Part shown: positions 54,250 through 64,000 of the stretch, in pieces
Layout: every line of letters begins with the position of its first letter
How positions within the stretch are numbered: position 1 is the first letter of the stretch
Assembly (NCBI RefSeq): GCF_019279795.1
Contig: NC_056743.1
Coordinates: 1,778,400,935 to 1,778,464,934 of the forward strand
Length of the DNA stretch: 64,000 bases
Direction of reading: 5' to 3'
From: Protopterus annectens
Lineage: Eukaryota > Chordata > Ceratodontiformes > Protopteridae
Notes under the pieces: model-generated
Databases searched by the model: none
Seen by the model: only the letters and a program-made list of their open reading frames with translations
What the model was told of the DNA's origin: nothing
Translations under genes and position numbers: made by a program

Positions 54250-56030
54250 TGCCAAGCAAATCACTCTTGGCAGCTCCCTTGGGGAGAAAACTTGCACTTT
54301 TTGCAGACAATTGGCACATCATCACAAAAGACAAATGGGTCCTAAATATTGTAACTCAAGGATACAGATTCCACTTTCACACTTTACCAAGGATAAAAGG
54401 AATGCCAAACCTGCCATCAAATCAATGGGTAGAGGCTCAAAGACGAATTACAGCACTCATGGACATGAGAGCCATTCAACAGGTTCCTACACAGGAGCAA
54501 GGACAAGGATTTTACTCGACTCTTTCTGGTTCCCCGAAAGGACAAAGCCTGGAGACCCATTCTGGACCTTTCAATTCTAAACACATACCTGGAAGTACCC
54601 AAATTCAAGATGCTCACATTACAGCAACTTCTTCCCATGCTGGGCAAGAAGGCTTGGCTAGTAACATTGGACTTCAAGGAGGCATACCTGCATGTCCCTA
54701 TCAGACAAAATTGCAGAAGATACCTCCGATTTGTAGCAGGTACAACTCATTACCAATTCTCTGCACTGCCCTTTGGCTTATCTACTGCGCCCAGGGTCTT
54801 CACAAAATGCCTGGCACCAGTAATTGCATACCGCAGACAAAGAGGAATCCAAATATATCCATACCTGGACGACTGCCTTATTCAAGCAGAAAGCAAGGAC
54901 ATTCTTTTAAAGCATCTGGCATTTATAAAAAAACCTAAGTTGCCTAGGGTACACAGTAAATGAAAAGAAGTCAAAACTAGTGCCCTCACAAGACATAATA
55001 TTCCTGGGTGCCAGCTTAAATACAACGGCCCAGATGGCTTATCTCACACCAGACAAGCAAGAACAACTGACTCAATACTTCAAAATGATGGCAACAAAGA
55101 CCCAACTCCCTGCAAGAAAAATTCTGCAGGCCTTGGGATTCATGGCATCTTGCATACTACTAATACCACATGCCAAACTGCATATGAGGAAATTACAATG
55201 GTACCTGAAAAGCGTATGGACTCAATACAGCCACAGCCACAGCCTGGAAACAATAATACCACTCATTCCCTGCCTTCAATAGGAGTTTCTATGTTGGGCT
55301 CAGGCATGTCACCTCAACAAGGGTCAGACTTTCACCTTGCCCACAGCCAGGCAAACAATAACAGCAGATGCATTGGATTACGCCTGGGGAGCACACATGG
55401 CAGGACAGTGTATTCAGGGCAAATGGTCTGCAGATCAAATGCATCTCCACATCAATCAAAAAGAGATGCTAGCTGTACAAAATGCCCTAATGGCTTTCAA
55501 GGACCTCCTACATCCAGGACAACTTCTAATAAAGACAGACAACACCACAGTGATGTGGTATATAAACAAACAAGGGGGCACACATTCCTACCCCCTATGC
55601 AGGCAAGCAATAACCTTGTGGAACACAGCACTGACATACCAAGTTCAACTACAAGCACAATTCCTGCCAGGAAAGAAAAATACATTGGCAGACGAACTAA
55701 GCAGAAATATCATGGATCCTCACGAGTGGAAACTACACCCACAAGTATTCACAATGATAACTCAAAAATGGGGGAGCACAGATATAGATCTGTTTGCTTC
55801 CCCCCAAAACTATCAACTACAAAAGTTTTGCACAAGGACATACCACACTCTAGCTTGCAAAGTGGGGCCTCTCATTCAGTTGGAAAACACTGACAGTGTA
55901 TGCCTTTCCTCCACTGCCTCTTCTGGCAAAGGTGCTGCTAAAAGCCAGATTAGAGAGGCCACAAATGATACTCATTGCTCCAGACTGGCCATGCCAACAC
56001 TGGTATCCAATATTAAGGAACATGGCTTAA
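54250..56030 (+). pseudogene. pol: DIRS-D RT-RNase H-methyltransferase-like gene (frameshifted)
   Basis: RT N-terminus (KLALFADNWHIITKDKWVLNIV) in one frame to GFYS near 54515, then LFLVPRKDKAWRPILDLS in another; the shift has the same 2-base signature as DIRS-A (TACTCGACT). LVTLDFKEAYLHVPI, SALPFGLSTAPRVFTKC, YLDD (54862-54873). Frame breaks near 54930-54965, then FLGASLNT, RNase H (TADALDYAWGAHM, TDNTTVMWYINKQGG), DLFASPQNYQL and, after a shift near 55858, VYAFPPLPLLAKVLLKA. The second half is duplicated at 59733-60763, where that last shift is absent. Confidence 0.87.
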
Positions 56031-56172
56031 GGCCCACCATGGATTTTATCTCAAATTCCTCACCTGCTGACTCAGCAAAACAATCAGATTCTACACAGCC
56101 AGCTCAAGACTTTAAATCTGGCTGCATGGCAGATTATCTAAACAACTAGTCAACACCTCTCTACAGCTGTTA

Positions 56173-57174
56173 TGGATGTCATCCTGGAGGCCAGGAGACC
56201 CAGCACCAGGAAAACCTACTCAGACAAATGGGAAAGATTCTGCGCCTGGAACCAGGCTAAAGGCCACATTCCTCTTGTCCCACATTCCTCAGATTCTGCA
56301 ATATTTAACTGAGATGTTGCACAAAGGCCTTTCCTTTTCATCTATAAAGATCCACACTTCAGCTATTTCAGCTCATTACAACACGGATCCTCCTATTTTT
56401 TCACATCCATTATTAAGACAGTACCTTAGAGGGGCTAAGAACATAAGACCGCCCCAGAGAGCACCAACACCAACTTGGGACCACAATTTTGTTTTGGAAA
56501 AACTTACACTACCACCCTTTGAACCAGCTTTTTCAGCTGAATTACAATTCTTATCATGGAAAACTACCCTGCTGCTAGCAATAACTTCAGCATGAAGAGT
56601 CTCAGAGCTACAGGCCCTAATAGCAGTGGAGCCTTTCATCATTTTTCATCAAGACAGAGTCTCTTCTGAACTAACCCTTCCTTTCTGCCAAAGGTAGTAT
56701 CCAGTGTGGCTCTAAACCAAACCATTCATTTACCCACTTTTATCCAAACCCCCAGGATAAAGGGGAAAAGCTCCTACACTCCTTGGACATTCACAGACAA
56801 TTATGTTTCTACTTGGATAAAACAAAGGCTTTCAGAAAATCTGATCAGCTCTTTGTATCCTATGCTGCAGGATCTCAAGGAAAGCCTATATCAAAACAGA
56901 CCATTTCAAAATGGATAGGACATTGTATCCATTTCTGCTACACACACCATGGGAAACCTGTACCTGGTAACATTAGGCCTCATTCCACCAGGGCTACAGC
57001 AACATCAGCAGCCTTCCTCAGAGAAGTACCAACCAAGGATATTTTGGAAGCTGCAACTTGGAGTTCAGTGCACACCTTCACCAAGCACTACCACTTACCT
57101 CTATACTCAAAAACCAGAGCTGGCTTTGCCACTGCAGGTTTGCAGGGCCTACTAGCTTCTCCAAACCCTGTTTA
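56173..57174 (+). pseudogene. DIRS-D tyrosine recombinase
   Basis: VMDVILEARRPSTRKTYSDKWERF; a short inserted or duplicated stretch near 56265-56295 (CACATTCCTCTTGTCC then CACATTCCTC) precedes LQYLTEMLHKGLSF. Frame open to a TGA at 56593-56595 in ITSAxRVSELQ, where DIRS-C has Arg-Arg; the second Arg (probable catalytic one) survives. Next a deletion at TCTCTTCTGAAC near 56665 and loss of a T near 56740 shift frame. 56783-57175 is open with KQTISKWIGHCIHFCY, PHSTRATATSAAFLRE (H-x-x-R) and TWSSVHTFTKHY. Confidence 0.87.
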
Positions 57175-57206
57175 GTACCAACCACCCAGCCTTAGCTTTG
57201 GGATTC

Positions 57207-57313
57207 AACCCAAGTGTGATGACTGCAGCAGTGTAACACGATGAACATAGTACAGTTTTGTACCTACCATAAATGTAGATGTTCGAGTGTTCACACTGCT
57301 GCAGTCCAGGTTA
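57207..57313 (+). repeat. ICR of DIRS-D
   Basis: AACCCAAGTGTGATGACTG to GTAACACGATGAACAT, joined to AGTACAGTTTTGTACCTAC to CACTGCTGCAGTCC: complements of the left and right termini of DIRS-D. Repeated at 61941-62043. Confidence 0.9.
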
Positions 57314-57490
57314 CCCTCCCACCATCCCCTCTTCTTACCTGGGTTTTATCTATAGCTCCCTGGTTATACAATCTCTAAGATGTATTTCTATATGGTGTAT
57401 TTGCTTACAAGTGTAGCTATTGTTTTCCACTTATGTAATTTACTTAGGATTATGTATTGCCTTCCTATTTGGGGGCACCTGACATCTGAG

Positions 57491-57699
57491 GCAAGAAAAA
57501 CTGAAGAAAATGGCGTCGGCTGCCTCTTTTATACCCCTGTCGCACTGACAGGAAAGGAGTGACAGCAACTGACGCCGGACCAAGACTTTGGAACTCGGGC
57601 CGACTGCTGGACCACCTGACGGCAGATAACCCAAGTGTGATGACTGCAGCAGTGTGAGCACTCGAACATCTACATTTATGGTAGGTACAAAACTGTACT
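57491..57699 (-). repeat. Right ITR of DIRS-D
   Basis: Reverse complement of 52125-52306 plus the outer extension; ends GTACAAAACTGTACT. An inverted TATA box lies near 57528-57534. Confidence 0.9.
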
Positions 57700-57925
57700 T
57701 TATTGGACCTTCCAGGTCAAGAAAATACTGGAGAGATGATGCAGGCTGACTCCCTTTATACCTGAACATACTGACATCAGTAAAGGCGTCCACCAGCCTG
57801 GGAGGTGAAAAATTTTGTCTTTTAGTCAGGCCGGCCATGGGCTTTCATGGCAGGATATCACAACAGTCAGGACTGCAACAGTGAATGCACTCAAACATCT
57901 GCATTTATGGTAAGTGTACACAACT
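57700..57925 (-). repeat. Right ITR of DIRS-E
   Basis: Reverse complement of 46441-46620, with an outer extension (ATCTGCATTTATGGTAAGTG) comparable to that of the A/C/D family (ATCTACATTTATGGTAGGT). Directly abuts DIRS-D. Confidence 0.83.
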
Positions 57926-58412
57926 ACCACTCATAAGAATCTACAGTCCTTGCATCATGATTTGTTCACGCTCTGGAACTGCATCCATTCTAATAAATCA
58001 ATTATCAACACCTTCAAGTCTACTATCATGGTATGTAGTCCTGCTAAAACTGAGCTGGTATCCCTTCTCCTAATATTTAACCCTATTGGCACAGCAATTC
58101 CTTATTCCAAAGAACACAAAATGTCTATTGTGTAATGATGCACAAACTCCTTCCATAACCATTTCAAAGAAAGTGCTATGAAAATCTCACAACTTAAAGC
58201 TGCCCACAGGATGTTGTACTTGCTTATCCTTGATGCAAGAAAATATATTGCTGTTAATATGCTTATTCCCTGAATTGATTGTTATTGCTATCACTTTCCC
58301 TCTCTTCTTAGATTCATACCTGTTGAACAAAGAAAGTCTAAATCTAAAAAGATCATTTGTGCTAACGCTAACCCCAGCCCTACACATTACCTTAACAAAA
58401 ACTTTCCCTAAG

Positions 58413-58417
<5 letters not shown>
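57926..58417 (+). pseudogene. L2/Jockey-like LINE RT fragment
   Basis: DLFTLWNCIHSNKSIINTFKSTIMVCSPAKTEL, IPYSKEHKMSIV and, out of frame, SQLKAAHRMLYLL and ARKYIAVNMLIP correspond to the end of RT and the thumb of L2/Rex-type LINEs. No catalytic block remains. Clade uncertain. Confidence 0.58.

Positions 58418-58444
<27 letters not shown>
58418..58444. repeat. (AC)n microsatellite
   Basis: About 13 AC units. Followed by CT-rich text with CCTAACCTAACCCTAAA, a loosely telomere-like stretch. Repeated at 63151-63177. Confidence 0.9.
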
Positions 58445-58445
<1 letters not shown>

Positions 58446-58777
58446 GTACATGCTGCCACACATCTGCATCATACAAACTATCGCCTAACCTAACCCTAAA
58501 TCCTAGCCACTTGTACAAACGCCCGCACCTAATAATGTCCCCTACCCTAATCCTTACTCTAGCCTTATAAAGGAACCCCCACCCCTCTCCATTTTATCTG
58601 CATACATGCCTATCACAGTACCACAAAACTCAACGATTGGTGTTTACATTGACAATGTAAACATTTAGCTTAAAGCACATCTGCTACACTTTGTCATCCA
58701 TATATTCAGTCTACAAAGTGGAGGGAATATATATATATGTAGAGCTACTTATAGTTATATAGTTGTATATAGATATA

Positions 58778-59295
58778 TAGGTTCATAGGTTGGTACTAGG
58801 CTATCTGCCCTAAGGGCCTATACAAGCCTAGCCATAACAATTCCCTGGATATTTCTTCCCTGGACCCCTGTCTAGCAGGGCGAATTATGTGATCTGGGTT
58901 TGACGTGGCCTTGTATGTTATGCAGTGATTGCCTCTGAGTAGATGTTATGCCACAGAGTATAGCTTGAGTTTTTTTTAGATGGTCAGCATAGGGCATCTG
59001 TTTTAGGCCTGTGATTCTTTTAGTGAGGTATTTCTGCAGCCTTTCCAGCTGTGGCAGATGTCTTGTGAGGTACATACTGAACAGGGCGTTATAATGGGTT
59101 TAATGAGGGATGAGTACAGTGGGACAATGACCTCCTTTTTTCTGGATGAAAAGCCCTTAGTGATGAGGTGTGCCACATAGAAGGATTTCCTGACTGTTGT
59201 GGTAATGTGGTTATCGAAGGTGAGACCACTGTATATGTTTTTTTCCCAAAGGGGATAACTATACATTTCTTGGCATTAAGCTTGAGCCCATATAA
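58778..59295 (-). mobile_element. CR1-like LINE 3' fragment
   Basis: 3' tail TAGGTTCATAGGTTGGTACT at 58778, then the C-terminal coding part on the minus strand: KYLTKRITGLKQMPYADHLKK, MYLTRHLPQLERLQ, SFYVAHLITKGFSSRKKEVIVPLYSSLIKP, GLKLNAKKCIVIPFGK. Internal deletions relative to other copies (between 58890 and 58900, and near 59085). Copy 2 is at 63511-64000. Confidence 0.84.
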
Positions 59296-59732
59296 GAGTT
59301 TAGACTTCATATCCTTTATAAAATTCACGCTAGTGCAACACTTGTTATTCTAAAAACTTTCTCCCCCCGATTTGTGGCTTTGTCCAGATTTCTTGCTCTA
59401 AGAGGTTGAGAGGTATGGACTAACAAACAACCCTGATTGACACTGTGCTAGTAAAAAGACTTGATGCAGTGAAGTCTGAAAATACCTCAGAAGCTTTGAC
59501 AGAGGTGAGCCGCTGAAAGGATATGCTGAGAATTAGTAGACTGAATTTAGACTTGGATACATTCTTTTGTCATAAAATACCTCTAAACAACTGGAAAATA
59601 CTTGAGAACACTATTGTGTATATTGGTAACCTGTTTGTGGCCACTAGATGGCACCATTATGACAGTGGCTGCCAATGCGGACACCAAAACTATGGAATTA
59701 GCATTATGTTAGGCAGTAGCACTGGATACATT
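59296..59732. other. Unique sequence before the duplication junction
   Basis: About 440 bp with no recognised element. It ends at 59732, where DIRS-D internal sequence restarts abruptly. If the duplication is a true tandem, this stretch should recur beyond the window. Confidence 0.5.
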
Positions 59733-60067
59733 TTCCTGGGTGCCAGCTTAAATACAACGGCCCAGATGGCTTATCTCACACCAGACAAGCAAGAACAACT
59801 GACTCAATACTTCAAAATGATGGCAACAAAGACCCAACTCCTGCAAGAAAAATTCTGCAGGCCTTGGGATTCATGGCATCTTGCATACTACTAATACCAC
59901 ATGCCAAACTGCATATGAGGAAATTACAATGGTACCTGAAAAGCGTATGGACTCAATACAGCCACAGCCACAGCCTGGAAACAATAATACCACTCATTCC
60001 CTGCCTTCAATAGGAGTTTCTATGTTGGGCTCAGGCATGTCACCTCAACAAGGGTCAGACTTTCACC

Positions 60068-60763
60068 TTGCCCACAGCCAGGCAAACAATAACAGCAGAT
60101 GCATTGGATTACGCCTGGGGAGCACACATGGCAGGACAGTGTATTCAGGGCAAATGGTCTGCAGATCAAATGCATCTCCACATCAATCAAAAAGAGATGC
60201 TAGCTGTACAAAATGCCCTAATGGCTTTCAAGGACCTCCTACATCCAGGACAACTTCTAATAAAGACAGACAACACCACAGTGATGTGGTATATAAACAA
60301 ACAAGGGGGCACACATTCCTACCCCCTATGCAGGCAAGCAATAACCTTGTGGAACACAGCACTGACATACCAAGTTCAACTACAAGCACAATTCCTGCCA
60401 GGAAAGAAAAATACATTGGCAGACGAACTAAGCAGAAATATCATGGATCCTCACGAGTGGAAACTACACCCACAAGTATTCACAATGATAACTCAAAAAT
60501 GGGGGAGCACAGATATAGATCTGTTTGCTTCCCCCCAAAACTATCAACTACAAAAGTTTTGCACAAGGACATACCACACTCTAGCTTGGAAAGTGGGCGC
60601 TCTCTCATTCAGTTGGAAAACACTGACAGTGTATGCCTTTCCTCCACTGCCTCTTCTGGCAAAGGTGCTGCTAAAAGCCAGATTAGAGAGGCCACAAATG
60701 ATACTCATTGCTCCAGACTGGCCATGCCAACACTGGTATCCAATATTAAGGAACATGGCTTAA
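60068..60763 (+). pseudogene. RNase H-methyltransferase-like segment, copy 2
   Basis: One open frame through TITADALDYAWGAHM, KTDNTTVMWYINKQGG, DIDLFASPQNYQL, LAWKVGALSFSWKTLTVYAFPPLPLL and WPCQHWYPILRNM. Better preserved than copy 1, which reads GCAAAGTGGGGCCTCTC near 55857 where copy 2 has GGAAAGTGGGCGCTCTC. Confidence 0.87.
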
Positions 60764-60905
60764 GGCCCACCATGGATTTTATCTCAAATTCCTCACCTGC
60801 TGACTCAGCAAAACAATCAGATTCTACACAGCCAGCTCAAGACTTTAAATCTGGCTGCATGGCAGATTATCTAAACAACTAGTCAACACCTCTCTACAGC
60901 TGTTA

Positions 60906-61889
60906 TGGATGTCATCCTGGAGGCCAGGAGACCCAGCACCAGGAAAACCTACTCAGACAAATGGGAAAGATTCTGCGCCTGGAACCAGGCTAAAGGCCAC
61001 ATTCCTCTTGTCCCACATTCCTCAGATTCTGCAATATTTAACTGAGATGTTGCACAAAGGCCTTTCCTTTTCATCTATAAAGATCCACACTTCAGCTATT
61101 TCAGCTCATTACAACACGGATCCTCCTATTTTTTCACATCCATTATTAAGACAGTACCTTAGAGGGGCTAAGAACATAAGACCGCCCCAGAGAGCACCAA
61201 CACCAACTTGGGACCACAATTTTGTTTTGGAAAAACTTACACTACCACCCTTTGAACCAGCTTTTTCAGCTGAATTACAATTCTTATCATGGAAAACTAC
61301 CCTGCTGCTAGCAATAACTTCAGCATGAAGAGTCTCAGAGCTACAGGCCCTAATAGCAGTGGAGCCTTTCATCATTTTTCATCAAGACAGAGTCTCTTTA
61401 CGAACTAACCCTTCCTTTCTGCCAAAGGTAGTATCCAGTGTGGCTCTAAACCAAACCATTCATTTACCCACTTTTTATCCAAACCCCCAGGATAAAGGGG
61501 AAAAGCTCCTACACTCCTTGGACATTCACAGACAATTATGTTTCTACTTGGATAAAACAAAGGCTTTCAGAAAATCTGATCAGCTCTTTGTATCCTATGC
61601 TGCAGGATCTCAAGGAAAGCCTATATCAAAACAGACCATTTCAAAATGGATAGGACATTGTATCCATTTCTGCTACACACACCATGGGAAACCTGTACCT
61701 GGTAACATTAGGCCTCATTCCACCAGGGCTACAGCAACATCAGCAGCCTTCCTCAGAGAAGTACCAACCAAGGATATTTTGGAAGCTGCAACTTGGAGTT
61801 CAGTGCACACCTTCACCAAGCACTACCACTTACCTCTATACTCAAAACCAGAGCTGGCTTTGCCACTGCAGGTTTGCAGGGCCTACTAG
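60906..61889 (+). pseudogene. Tyrosine recombinase, copy 2
   Basis: Same as copy 1, including the TGA in SAxRVSEL at 61326-61328, but the two downstream lesions of copy 1 are absent: 61359-61889 is open through RVSLRTNPSFLPK, HLPTFYPNPQDKGE, KQTISKWIGHCIHFCY, PHSTRATATSAAFLRE and TWSSVHTFTKHY. The shared TGA shows it arose before duplication. Confidence 0.87.
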
Positions 61890-62431
61890 CTTCTCCAAAC
61901 CCTGTTTAGTACCAACCACCCAGCCTTAGCTTTGGGATTCAACCCAAGTGTGATGACTGCAGCAGTGTAACACGATGAACATAGTACAGTTTTGTACCTA
62001 CCATAAATGTAGATGTTCGAGTGTTCACACTGCTGCAGTCCAGGTTACCCTCCCACCATCCCCTCTTCTTACCTGGGTTTTATCTATAGCTCCCTGGTTA
62101 TACAATCTCTAAGATGTATTTCTATATGGTGTATTTGCTTACAAGTGTAGCTATTGTTTTCCACTTATGTAATTTACTTAGGATTATGTATTGCCTTCCT
62201 ATTTGGGGGCACCTGACATCTGAGGCAAGAAAAACTGAAGAAAATGGCGTGCTGCCTCTTTTTATACCCCTGTCGCACTGACAGGAAAGGAGTGACAGCA
62301 ACTGACGCCGGACCAAGACTTTGGAACTCGGGCCGACTGCTGGACCACCTGACGGCAGATAACCCAAGTGTGATGACTGCAGCAGTGTGAGCACTCGAAC
62401 ATCTACATTTATGGTAGGTACAAACTTTACT

Positions 62432-62653
62432 TTATTGGACCTTCCAGGTCAAGAAAATACTGGAGAGATGATGCAGGCTGACTCCCTTTATACCTGAACA
62501 TACTGACATCAGTAAAGGCGTCCACCAGCCTGGGAGGTGAAAAAATTTTTGTCTTTTAGTCAGGCCGGCCATGGGCTTTCATGGCAGGATATCACAACAG
62601 TCAGGACTGCAACAGTGAATGCACTCAAACATCTGCATTTATGGTAAGTGTAC
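62432..62653 (-). repeat. Right ITR of DIRS-E, copy 2
   Basis: Repeat of 57700-57925 with homopolymer-length differences. Confidence 0.83.
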
Positions 62654-63145
62654 ACAACTACCACTCATAAGAATCTACAGTCCTTGCATCATGATTTGTT
62701 CACGCTCTGGAACTGCATCCATTCTAATAAATCAATTATCAACACCTTCAAGTCTACTATCATGGTATGTAGTCCTGCTAAAACTGAGCTGGTATCCCTT
62801 CTCCTAATATTTAACCCTATTGGCACAGCAATTCCTTATTCCAAAGAACACAAAATGTCTATTGTGTAATGATGCACAAACTCCTTCCATAACCATTTCA
62901 AAGAAAGTGCTATGAAAATCTCACAACTTAAAGCTGCCCACAGGATGTTGTACTTGCTTATCCTTGATGCAAGAAAATATATTGCTGTTAATATGCTTAT
63001 TCCCTGAATTGATTGTTATTGCTATCATTTCCCTCTCTTCTTAGATTCATACCTGTTGAACAAAGAAAGTCTAAATCTAAAAAGATCATTTGTGCTAACG
63101 CTAACCCCAGCCCTACACATTACCTTAACAAAAACTTTCCCTAAG

Positions 63146-63178
<33 letters not shown>

Positions 63179-63510
63179 GTACATGCTGCCACACATCTGC
63201 ATCATACAAACTATCGCCTAACCTAACCCTAAATCCTAGCCACTTGTACAAACGCCCGCACCTAATAATGTCCCCTACCCTAATCCTTACTCTAGCCTTA
63301 TAAAGGAACCCCCACCCCCTCTCCATTTTATCTGCATACATGCCTATCACAGTACCACAAAACTCAACGATTGGTGTTTACATTGACAATGTAAACATTT
63401 AGCTTAAAGCACATCTGCTACACTTTGTCATCCATATATTCAGTCTACAAAGTGGAGGGAATATATATATATGTAGAGCTACTTATAGTTATATAGTTGT
63501 ATATAGATAT
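62654..63510 (+). pseudogene. L2-like LINE fragment and (AC)n, copy 2
   Basis: Repeat of 57926-58777, including the (CA)n tract at 63151-63177. Confidence 0.6.
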
Positions 63511-64000
63511 ATAGGTTCATAGGTTGGTACTAGGCTATCTGCCCTAAGGGCCTATACAAGCCTAGCCATAACAATTCCCTGGATATTTCTTCCCTGGACC
63601 CCTGTCTAGCAGGGCGAATTATGTGATCTGGGTTTGACGTGGCCTTGTATGTTAAGCAGAGATTGCCTCTGAGTAGATGATATGCCACAGAGTATAGCTT
63701 GAGTTTTTTTTAGATGGTCAGCATAGGGCATCTGTTTTAGGCCTGTGATTCTTTTAGTGAGGTATTTCTGCAGCCTTTCCAGCTGTGGCAGATGTCTTGT
63801 GAGGTACATACTGAACAGGGCGTTATAATGGGTTTAATGAGGGATGAGTACAGTGGGACAATGACCTCCTTTTTTCTGGATGAAAAGCCCTTAGTGATGA
63901 GGTGTGCCACATAGAAGGATTTCCTGACTGTTGTGGTAATGTGGTTATCGAAGGTGAGACCACTGTATATGTTTTTTTCCCAAAGGGGATAACTATACAT
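63511..64000 (-). mobile_element. CR1-like LINE 3' fragment, copy 2 (cut by window end)
   Basis: Repeat of 58778-59266, starting with ATAGGTTCATAGGTTGG. Minus-strand coding text as in copy 1. Confidence 0.85.

Larger units (their letters stand above)
52125..57699 (+). mobile_element. DIRS-D: DIRS1-like element inserted in DIRS-E
   Basis: 5.58 kb, same family as A and C, with all parts: left ITR and TATA, gag-like, RT-RNase H-methyltransferase-like, recombinase, ICR (57207-57313), right ITR. Ends set by the ICR. Inserted inside DIRS-E gag and followed by the DIRS-E right ITR. Its 3' half lies in the 4.73-kb direct duplication and recurs at 59733-62431. Confidence 0.92.
46441..57925 (+). mobile_element. 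DIRS-E: distinct DIRS family, split by CR1 and DIRS-D
   Basis: Left ITR 46441-46620 is the reverse complement of 57700-57925: shared landmarks are TCCTGC(C/T)(A/G)TGAAAGCC, CACCTCCCAGGCTGGTGGAC-type text, CTGATGTCAGTA, TTCAGG and CAGTATTTTCTTGACC. Gag-like pieces lie at 46744-47223 and 51671-52124. The rest of the element (end of gag, RT, recombinase, ICR) is absent: DIRS-D starts inside gag and is followed directly by the E right ITR. The outer about 45 bp of the left ITR are also missing. Confidence 0.78.
55002..59732. repeat. Direct duplication, copy 1 (4.73 kb unit)
   Basis: TTCCTGGGTGCCAGCTTAAA at 55002 recurs at 59733, and near-identical sequence continues from both points to the window end (64000 corresponds to about 59266). 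The unit spans DIRS-D RT end, RNase H, recombinase, ICR, right ITR, DIRS-E right ITR, LINE fragment, CR1 fragment and 0.44 kb of unique sequence. The copies differ by a few substitutions and by single-base indels, many of them in homopolymers. Confidence 0.9.
59733..62431 (+). mobile_element. DIRS-D', 3' part of the element in copy 2
   Basis: Contains the end of RT (FLGASLNTTAQMAYLTPDKQ), RNase H, methyltransferase-like part, recombinase, ICR (61941-62043) and right ITR (62225-62431). No left half: it starts at the duplication junction. Confidence 0.9.
59733..64000. repeat. Direct duplication, copy 2 (runs off window)
   Basis: Near-identical to 55002-59266 at an offset of 4731-4734 bp. The changing offset reflects small indels, e.g. 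CCAACTCCCTGC versus CCAACTCCTGC, GGTGAAAAATTTTG versus GGTGAAAAAATTTTTG, and CTCAAAAACCAG versus CTCAAAACCAG. Confidence 0.9.

Overview
This window looks like intergenic DNA from a large, repeat-choked vertebrate genome. I recognise no host gene. Nearly all of the 64 kb is retrotransposon sequence. It holds five to six DIRS-type tyrosine-recombinase retrotransposons, six CR1-like LINE copies (one of them repeated in a duplication), one L1/Tx1-like LINE, one RTE LINE, several L2/Jockey-like LINE fragments, one Penelope-like element, one Gypsy LTR element, one tRNA-type SINE, two non-autonomous inverted-repeat elements and several microsatellites. This mix suggests a lungfish, a salamander or caecilian, or a comparable big-genome vertebrate. 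That is inference; the sequence alone does not name the species.

Layout. 1-1121: unrecognised flank. 1122-6655: DIRS-A (+), with both terminal inverted repeats (ITRs) and the internal complementary region (ICR). 6987-27063: DIRS-B (-), an older element stretched to 20 kb by a stack of insertions: an L2/Jockey-like LINE (9271-10238), a Penelope-like element (10438-13122) that itself carries a SINE (10641-10857), an L1/Tx1-like LINE (13709-21276), and an RTE LINE (21475-26318) that itself carries a CR1 (21736-25047). 27064-28600: a CR1 fragment (+). 28750-29010, 41770-42079 and 45018-45390: pieces of an old DIRS-F (+). 29351-37731: DIRS-C (+), split by a CR1 (32735-34851) and by a 743-bp inverted-repeat element with a telomere-like minisatellite (36675-37417). 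37736-41100: a CR1 tail and an L2-like LINE (-), the LINE cut by (TA)n and a 234-bp MITE-like element. 42080-45017: a Gypsy LTR element inserted in the DIRS-F recombinase. 46441-57925: DIRS-E, cut by a CR1 (47224-51670) and by DIRS-D (52125-57699). 55002-59732 is repeated directly at 59733 to the window end with an offset of about 4.73 kb.

Function. No element looks autonomous: every reverse transcriptase, recombinase or endonuclease gene seen has frameshifts, stops, lost catalytic residues or deletions. The DIRS elements share one plan: left ITR with a TATA box, a Cys/His-rich gag-like gene, RT-RNase H-methyltransferase-like gene, tyrosine recombinase, ICR, right ITR. The value of the window is stratigraphic. 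Several insertions have readable target-site duplications (14 bp SINE, about 14 bp L1-like, 8 bp RTE, 8 bp TIR element, 5 bp Gypsy), so the order of events can be read directly.
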